64,000 nt of DNA. Source: Candidatus Poribacteria bacterium. GTDB lineage: Bacteria > Poribacteria > WGA-4E > WGA-3G. Under the pieces are notes generated by a model. It worked only from the letters and a program-made list of their open reading frames with translations. It did no database searches and had not been told where the DNA came from. Below, piece after piece: positions 58,581 through 64,000 of this stretch. The position numbers were made by a program, and so were the translations under genes. The stretch lies in NCBI GenBank assembly GCA_028824685.1, contig JAPPCZ010000096.1, forward strand, positions 42,312 through 106,311. Direction: 5' to 3'. Every line of letters starts with the position of its first letter. Position 1 is the stretch's first letter.

Positions 58581-59432
58581 ATGCCAAAGTTTGGTGTAAA
58601 TTTATTACTATGGGCAGATAAATTTGACAGAGAAACTGCAGACCTAATTCCAAAAGTCGCAGAGATGGGTTTTGATGGAGTCGAAATCCCTATCTTTGAT
58701 CCAGAAACGGTGGACATCCCATATACTCAAGCATTACTGAAGGATACCGGTTTAGAAACCATCGGGTGTAATATCATGGCAGGCGATAGGAATCCGATTG
58801 ACGAAGACCCTGCTATCCGCGAAAACGGCGTAAATTATCTCAAACGCACAATTGAAGTTATTGCGGAGTTAGGCGCTGATACGCTCGTTGGTCCGATGTA
58901 TAGCGCAGTCGGCAAACTTGTTGGGCGTGGTAGAAACGAACAGGAATGGGAATGGTGTGTTGAAGGGTTGCAAGATGTCGCAGAATTCGGAGGAAAACAC
59001 GGTGTTACCCTTGCAAGCGAACCGCTCAACCGCTTTGAAACCTATTTCGTCAACATTGCCGAAGATGCCGTTAAACTTTGTCAATCGGTGGATAGTCCAT
59101 ATTTCAAGGTGCATCTGGACACATTCCACATGAATATTGAAGAAAAGAATCAGGCAGACGCGATTATCAATACTGGGGAATACTTGCATCACATGCACTG
59201 CTGTGAAAATGATAGAGGGACTCCGGGGACTGGCCTCGTTGATTGGGATGGTGTTTTTGGTGCTTTGGCAAAGGTTAACTATGACAGATGGCTTGTAATA
59301 GAGTCATTTACACCTGCTGTTGAAGAGATTGCCGCTGCGACATGTATCTGGCGTGACATTGCGCCAAGTGCCGAAAGTCTTGCTACGGAAGGACTCGCAT
59401 TCCTCAAACAGAAAGCGGCAGAGTACCTGTAG
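58581..59432 (+). CDS. sugar phosphate isomerase/epimerase (tagatose/psicose 3-epimerase type)
   Basis: A 283-residue TIM-barrel enzyme of the xylose-isomerase-like/AP endonuclease 2 superfamily. Metal and catalytic residues fit ketose 3-epimerases: first Glu in LASEPLNRFE, Asp and His in KVHLDTFHMNIEE, His in HHMHCCEND, second Glu in LVIESFTP. GTGLVDWDGVFGAL is the usual helix 7 region. AAGGAG precedes the ATG. Works on keto-sugars or inositol-derived compounds; substrate unknown. It stands 66 bases before the protease gene, with which it may be cotranscribed. Confidence 0.9.
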   Translation: MPKFGVNLLLWADKFDRETADLIPKVAEMGFDGVEIPIFDPETVDIPYTQALLKDTGLETIGCNIMAGDRNPIDEDPAIRENGVNYLKRTIEVIAELGADTLVGPMYSAVGKLVGRGRNEQEWEWCVEGLQDVAEFGGKHGVTLASEPLNRFETYFVNIAEDAVKLCQSVDSPYFKVHLDTFHMNIEEKNQADAIINTGEYLHHMHCCENDRGTPGTGLVDWDGVFGALAKVNYDRWLVIESFTPAVEEIAAATCIWRDIAPSAESLATEGLAFLKQKAAEYL

Positions 59433-59498
59433 TATGGGCAATCACTCAAATTTCAACAGAGATTCTATAGAAAGTCACATCAAATAGGAGGGATTGAG

Positions 59499-62483
59499 AT
59501 GCACTGCATCAAATGGATCAGTCTGTTATGTGCGATATTGATTACTGTTTCTCTAACGAGTCATGCCGAACTACCCAATGCTACAGGAGATGAAACAGAG
59601 ACCGAGTCTACTGGAGAAGCACGATTTCTTAGTAATATCCGACAACTTACCTATGACGGTAAACGTGCTGGAGAAGGTTATTTCTCTGAAGATGGAAACG
59701 CGCTGATCTTCCAAAGTGAACGCGAACCGGACAATCCGTTTTACCAAATCTATCTCCTTAACCTACTAACGGGAGATACACATCGTGTTTCACCTGGCGT
59801 TGGGAAAACAACCTGTGCTTTCTTTCGCCCCGGCACTGATCAAGTGCTTTACGCTTCTACGCATCACGACGTTTTTGCTGAAGCAAAGCAGAAAGAGGAA
59901 CTCAAATTCCGAGCGTCTGGAAAAGAACGCCGTTATAGCTGGGATTACGATGAAGCGATGGATATCTTCTCTGCAAATCGCGATGGAAGCAATCTGACGC
60001 AATTAACAGACGCACACGGTTACGATGCGGAAGGTTCATATTCACCTGATGGAAAATACATCGTTTTCTGTTCGCTGAGAGACGCATATCCAAAAAGCGA
60101 ACTCTCTCCAAAGGACCTTAAGCAGCTTGAAGTTGATCCAGCTTATTTCGGTGAAATTTATATCATGAATGCGGACGGTTCCAACCAGAAACGTTTAACA
60201 AATTCACCTGGATATGATGGCGGTCCTTTCTTTACGCCAGATGGAGAACATATTGTTTGGCGGCATTTTTCAAAAGATGGTGCCACAGCAGATATCTACA
60301 CGATGCGTATTGACGGTTCAGGGGTTAAACGTTTGACCAATTTTAGTAGTATGTCTTGGGCGCCTTATTTCCACCCCAGCGGCGCTTACGTCATTTTTGC
60401 TTCCAACAAACTCGGATTTTCCAATTTTGAGTTATATCTTGTAGATTCAATGGGGAGACATGAACCCGTTCAAGTCACCTCAACTGATGGGTTTGATGGA
60501 CTTCCTGTCTTTTCACCTGATGGAAGTCGGTTGTGCTGGACATCTAACCGAAACAATCAAAAGGTCTCACAACTCTACCTTGCATCATGGAATCATGAAG
60601 CTGCACTTGAAGCAATTTCAATTTCACCGAGGCGTCAAATCTCAAAAATTCCAGAACCAGCTGAGGAGAAATCCGAACCCGATGCTGCGTTTACCGATTT
60701 TGTTGATGAAACTAAAACCAGTATTCAGCAGCACGTTGAATTTCTTGCTGATGACGCATTAGAAGGTAGGATGACAGGTTCTAAAGGTTCAAAACGCGCT
60801 GCGGATTACATCGTCGAACATTTTTCTCGACTCAACCTCCAACCTGCTGGTGAGGAAGGCGGTTATTTTCAAACTTTTGAATTTAATGCTGGGAGTAAGA
60901 TAATACCAGATGAAAACAACTTTCTTCTCACACGCAAGAAAGAGGGGACAGATGAACAGCTTGAATTCAAGGTAGATGAGGATTTTTTACCGTTCTCTTT
61001 TTCACGTAATGGTGTTGTTGACGGTGAAGTCGTCTTTGTTGGATATGGGTTAGTCGTCCCTGGAGAAGCAAATGAAGGATACAATTCTTACGCGGGTATA
61101 GATGTAAAAGATAAAATTGTTGTTGCACTTCGCTACGTTCCTGAAGGCGTGAAGGCTGAACGCCGACAGCAATTGATTCGGCATGCAGGAATCCGATATA
61201 AAGCAGTGCAGGCACGGGAAAACGGTGCGAAAGCGTTCCTTACTGTTGCCGGTCCGAATTCACCAAACGCTGGAAAAATTATCCCACTTACTTTTGACAG
61301 CGGCAGTGCTGATTCTGGTATTGTCGCGGGTTCTATTACCCATACTGTTGCAAATACCCTCTTAGCACAAGCAGGCAAAGACTTAAAAGAGGTACAAACC
61401 GGACTTGACGATGAGAATCCGCACTTTGTCGGACACTTTCCGTTGCCCGATGTCAAAATCAAGATCGCTGCATCCATTGAAAAGATTAAGAAGACAGATA
61501 ACAATGTGCTCGCTATGCTCCCACCAACCCATCAGACAGAGAACAACGAGTACATCATCGTTGGTGCACACTATGATCATATCGGTTACGGTGAGGTCGG
61601 ATCGCTCGCGAAAGGCGAGGAAAAAGGACAAATCCATAACGGTGCTGATGATAACGCTTCTGGCACTGCTGTTGTCCTAAAATTAGCAGAGATGTTCAGT
61701 GAAGAACGGCAAAATCAGCCAGAGAGATTTAAGAGGGGCGTTATCTTTGCATTATGGTCGGGTGAAGAACTTGGACTCATCGGTTCTACACATTTTGTGA
61801 ATAATCCTGTGCTTCCTTTAGACGATGTTGCTGCCTACATCAACTTTGATATGGTAGGACGTCTCCGCAATAACAAACTTGTCTTGCAAGGTATCGGGTC
61901 TTCACCTATTTGGACAAAATTAATTGAAAAACGGAATGTACTTGTCGGTTTTAATCTATCACTAAAATCCGATCCATATATGCCAACAGATGTGACAGCT
62001 TTCTATCCGAAAAATGTACCTGTCCTCAGTTTCTTCACAGGTTTACACAAGAACTACAACCGTCCGACAGATGACGCTGAAACCCTTAATTATGCGGGTT
62101 TAGAACGCATCTCAAGTCTGGCTTATGGGATTGTTTCAGACCTAATCAGCGCGGATACGCGCCCAGAATACGTAAAGGTGGAACGAAACAAACCTGAGCA
62201 GGGAAGTCGTGGTGCGTTACGTGCGTATTTAGGGACTATTCCTGATTATACAACTGAGGACACAGGTGTTAAACTCTCTGGCGTTGTTACTGGTGGTCCC
62301 GCCGATAAAGCAGGTTTAAAGGGTGGAGATGTCATCGTTGAACTCGGCACTAAAAAGATAGAAAATATCTATGATTTAACCTATGCCCTTGATGCGGTGA
62401 AAATCGGGGAACCTATTGAGATTGTTGTAATGCGCGATGGGAAACAAGTAAAACTTAAAGTCACTCCTGAAGCGCGAAATTAA
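59499..62483 (+). CDS. exported TolB-propeller / PA / M28 peptidase / PDZ protein
   Basis: A 994-residue exported protein with signal peptide ISLLCAILITVSLTSHA. Residues about 45-385 are TolB/PD40 blades (GYFSEDGNALIFQSER, GSYSPDGKYIVFCSLRD, FFTPDGEHIVWRHFS). A helical linker leads to a peptidase assembled from a PA insert (about 490-630) and an M28 core whose zinc ligands are all present: His691 (GAHYDHIGYG), Asp in NGADDNASG, Glu-Glu in SGEELGLIGS, Asp in NFDMVGRL and His in FFTGLHKNYNRPTDD. A C-terminal PDZ domain (VVTGGPADKAGLKGGDVIVE) follows. AGGAGG precedes the ATG. It would degrade peptides in the periplasm or outside the cell. Confidence 0.92.
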   Translation: MHCIKWISLLCAILITVSLTSHAELPNATGDETETESTGEARFLSNIRQLTYDGKRAGEGYFSEDGNALIFQSEREPDNPFYQIYLLNLLTGDTHRVSPGVGKTTCAFFRPGTDQVLYASTHHDVFAEAKQKEELKFRASGKERRYSWDYDEAMDIFSANRDGSNLTQLTDAHGYDAEGSYSPDGKYIVFCSLRDAYPKSELSPKDLKQLEVDPAYFGEIYIMNADGSNQKRLTNSPGYDGGPFFTPDGEHIVWRHFSKDGATADIYTMRIDGSGVKRLTNFSSMSWAPYFHPSGAYVIFASNKLGFSNFELYLVDSMGRHEPVQVTSTDGFDGLPVFSPDGSRLCWTSNRNNQKVSQLYLASWNHEAALEAISISPRRQISKIPEPAEEKSEPDAAFTDFVDETKTSIQQHVEFLADDALEGRMTGSKGSKRAADYIVEHFSRLNLQPAGEEGGYFQTFEFNAGSKIIPDENNFLLTRKKEGTDEQLEFKVDEDFLPFSFSRNGVVDGEVVFVGYGLVVPGEANEGYNSYAGIDVKDKIVVALRYVPEGVKAERRQQLIRHAGIRYKAVQARENGAKAFLTVAGPNSPNAGKIIPLTFDSGSADSGIVAGSITHTVANTLLAQAGKDLKEVQTGLDDENPHFVGHFPLPDVKIKIAASIEKIKKTDNNVLAMLPPTHQTENNEYIIVGAHYDHIGYGEVGSLAKGEEKGQIHNGADDNASGTAVVLKLAEMFSEERQNQPERFKRGVIFALWSGEELGLIGSTHFVNNPVLPLDDVAAYINFDMVGRLRNNKLVLQGIGSSPIWTKLIEKRNVLVGFNLSLKSDPYMPTDVTAFYPKNVPVLSFFTGLHKNYNRPTDDAETLNYAGLERISSLAYGIVSDLISADTRPEYVKVERNKPEQGSRGALRAYLGTIPDYTTEDTGVKLSGVVTGGPADKAGLKGGDVIVELGTKKIENIYDLTYALDAVKIGEPIEIVVMRDGKQVKLKVTPEARN

Positions 62484-62511
62484 ATTGTGTATCAGGTTTG
62501 CAAAAATAAAT

Positions 62512-62551
62512 GAGCCCTGTCACCAGTGATTAGATGATGACAAGGCTCTTT
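62512..62551. terminator. bidirectional terminator between convergent genes
   Basis: GAGCC and TGTCA on the left pair with TGACA and GGCTC on the right (62512-62548) with one internal mismatch. TTTAG follows on the plus strand and an A-rich run precedes it, giving a U-run for minus-strand transcripts. It separates the peptidase gene from the binding-protein gene. Confidence 0.65.
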
Positions 62552-62575
62552 AGTTATGTACAATTGACGCTGGGA

Positions 62576-64000
62576 TTACTCCAAGATTTGAAGTTTTCCA
62601 TCTTTGACGATGAGTGCAATCCGTTCATCAATCCGGTCATACATTGCTTCTCCGTTGGGATCAAAGGAGAAATTGCCTAAAATTGTGGGTAAATCCATCG
62701 TCTGTGCAAGAGCGTCTTGAATCGCGTCTGAATCGATTGATTCTGCTTTTGCAATTGCATTCGCGAGAATATAGAGTGTTGCATACGCCTGCGCCGCCCA
62801 AGGTTCGGGTTCCCTATTGTATTCTGCCATATAATTCTGAATGAAGTCCGTATTTCCCGGTGTATCAAACAGATTGGACCACCCCGCAAAAGCTACCGCA
62901 CCCTCAGCGGCAGCCCCCGCTGCTTCAGCTTCAGCATTTGTCAAATCAGGCACAACAAAGTCAACAGAGTCAGGGATACCGACTTCCCGTCCTTGCTTGA
63001 TAATCTCAATCATCTCACCAGACAGAGCAGCAATAAAGAGTGCATCAGGCTGAGGATCCAGGTTCATTATATTCGTTAATTGCATTCTAAAGTCCATATC
63101 CTTGGTTTTAAAGGTTTCCGTGGACAGAATCGTGGCATTGTTCGCCTCAAGTGCTTTCTTTAGCTCTTGATAACTACTTGTTGAGTAGGTATCAGCCTCA
63201 TCATATATCATAGCTACATTTTGGTATCCGAGTTTCTCTTGAGTCACCATTATGCCAGTTGGTGTCAAAATATTTGTGGCAAGACCAATGCGGAAGATAT
63301 AATTTCCAAGACTGCTCAAACCCGCAGCGGAAGAAATCGGGCTAATAGCGACCACCCCAGCATCGTTTGCTATCGGAAATGCCTGTTCGAGATGTGTTGA
63401 TATACCAATCCCGACGATGGCAGGAACACCTTGATCTACCAGTTGTTGAACAGCTGCCACTCCGCCTTCTACTGTGCTCTGAGGGTCTACATATTCAAAC
63501 ATGATGTTCACATGACCGAGCATATTCAGCTCTTTTCTTGCTAAATCAAGTCCACGCTTCATTGGAAGTCCATACGGTTCGGCGGAATCCCCTGTGAGTG
63601 CTACGGCAACACCGATGGTAACCTCAGGTATTGCCATTGATGGCATTTCGTCATCAGGCATCGCAGAAAAGAGTTGAAGTTCTCCGTCCTTGACGATAAG
63701 TACAATGGGGTCATACACTGCTTCACCTTTGGGGTCAAAAGAGAAATTCCCTAAAATCGTGGGGAAATCCATCGTCTGCGCCAAAGCGTCTCGGATTGCA
63801 GCGGAATCTGCTGATTGTGCTTTCCCTATTGCCGCGGCAAGAATATTGAGGGTAGCATACGATTGTGCTGCCCATGGTTCAGCATCAATACCGTATTTCA
63901 CCTGATACTTTTTAATGAAGTCTTGGTTTCCAGGAATGTTAGACAGACTCGTCCAACCAGAAAAAGCGATCGCGCCTTCGGCGGCAGCACCCGCTTGTTG
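62576..64000 (-). CDS. ABC transporter substrate-binding protein with tandem PBP domains (partial)
   Basis: The open frame enters from the right edge and ends at 62576, so the N terminus is outside the window. The visible part has the C-terminal portion of one type I periplasmic binding domain (to about 63650), a short Asp/Pro/Met linker (MPDDEMPSMAIPE), then a complete second Leu/Ile/Val-type binding domain (VTIGVAVALTGDSAEPYG, VPAIVGIGISTHLEQAFPIA, SPISSAAGLSSLGNYIFRIG). The two copies share PWAAQ.YATL.ILA.AI.KA, AQTMD.PTILGNFSFDP. Binding proteins normally carry one such unit. Probably for amino acids or urea-type ligands; transporter genes are not in the window. Confidence 0.85.
   Translation of the reverse strand, partial: QQAGAAAEGAIAFSGWTSLSNIPGNQDFIKKYQVKYGIDAEPWAAQSYATLNILAAAIGKAQSADSAAIRDALAQTMDFPTILGNFSFDPKGEAVYDPIVLIVKDGELQLFSAMPDDEMPSMAIPEVTIGVAVALTGDSAEPYGLPMKRGLDLARKELNMLGHVNIMFEYVDPQSTVEGGVAAVQQLVDQGVPAIVGIGISTHLEQAFPIANDAGVVAISPISSAAGLSSLGNYIFRIGLATNILTPTGIMVTQEKLGYQNVAMIYDEADTYSTSSYQELKKALEANNATILSTETFKTKDMDFRMQLTNIMNLDPQPDALFIAALSGEMIEIIKQGREVGIPDSVDFVVPDLTNAEAEAAGAAAEGAVAFAGWSNLFDTPGNTDFIQNYMAEYNREPEPWAAQAYATLYILANAIAKAESIDSDAIQDALAQTMDLPTILGNFSFDPNGEAMYDRIDERIALIVKDGKLQILE

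Overview
The window looks like a chromosomal segment of an uncultivated Gram-negative bacterium. It is moderately AT-rich and has a full lipopolysaccharide-export and sigma-54 cluster (lpxL-like, lptC, lptA, lptB, rpoN, hpf). The accessory content resembles Candidatus Poribacteria or related Planctomycete-like sponge and marine lineages: PQQ-type beta-propellers, secreted LamG proteins, an FGly sulfatase, cysteine-rich proteins with CG.SGHYVCDG-type repeats, and a redoxin/cytochrome c/monooxygenase fusion. The lineage is an inference from gene style; no marker gene here proves it.

Layout. 0.1-0.3 kb: tRNA-Phe and tRNA-Thr behind a clear sigma-70 promoter. 0.4-3.3 kb: a palindromic repeat, a TAXI-type binding lipoprotein, a repeat-rich spacer and a flavin-dependent halogenase-like enzyme. 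3.4-7.9 kb: a two-gene operon with its own TTGACA/TATAAT promoter, encoding a 66-residue protein and a 1412-residue fusion of a UvrD-type helicase lacking a visible 2B domain, a RuvC-type resolvase domain with intact catalytic residues, and a long TPR array. 8-13.7 kb: HemW-like radical SAM plus PaaK-like ligase, a VapBC module whose toxin is frameshifted, a PQQ propeller and an iron alcohol dehydrogenase. 13.8-20.8 kb: sulfatase, then a tight operon of PD-(D/E)XK-like protein, adenylating ligase, a selenoprotein (in-frame UGA followed by a bacterial SECIS hairpin), a beta-propeller, an aldehyde dehydrogenase and a DUF2283 protein. 20.9-28 kb: PQQ propellers, an Ig-like lipoprotein, a small MITE and three paralogous LamG proteins.

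28-37 kb: an NHL propeller with a predicted outer-membrane barrel, a GNAT acetyltransferase, a DUF433 antitoxin with a decayed toxin, a Gfo/Idh/MocA oxidoreductase, and a gatB / DNA methyltransferase / PotA-like ATPase operon. 37-45 kb: an aldo/keto reductase, a TPR lytic transglycosylase, and the operon valS-thioesterase-nadB. 45-49 kb: a divergently transcribed surface/secreted cluster ending in an M15-peptidase-like cysteine-rich protein. 49-55 kb: the hpf/rpoN/lpt cluster. 55-64 kb: MATE transporter, redoxin-cytochrome fusion, sugar isomerase, TolB-PA-M28-PDZ protease and a tandem-domain ABC binding protein that runs off the end.

The two strongest candidates for something undescribed are the helicase-RuvC-TPR two-gene operon and the selenoprotein operon, which pairs an adenylating ligase with an aldehyde dehydrogenase as in carboxylate-reducing systems. 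Homologue searches were not possible, so novelty is unverified.
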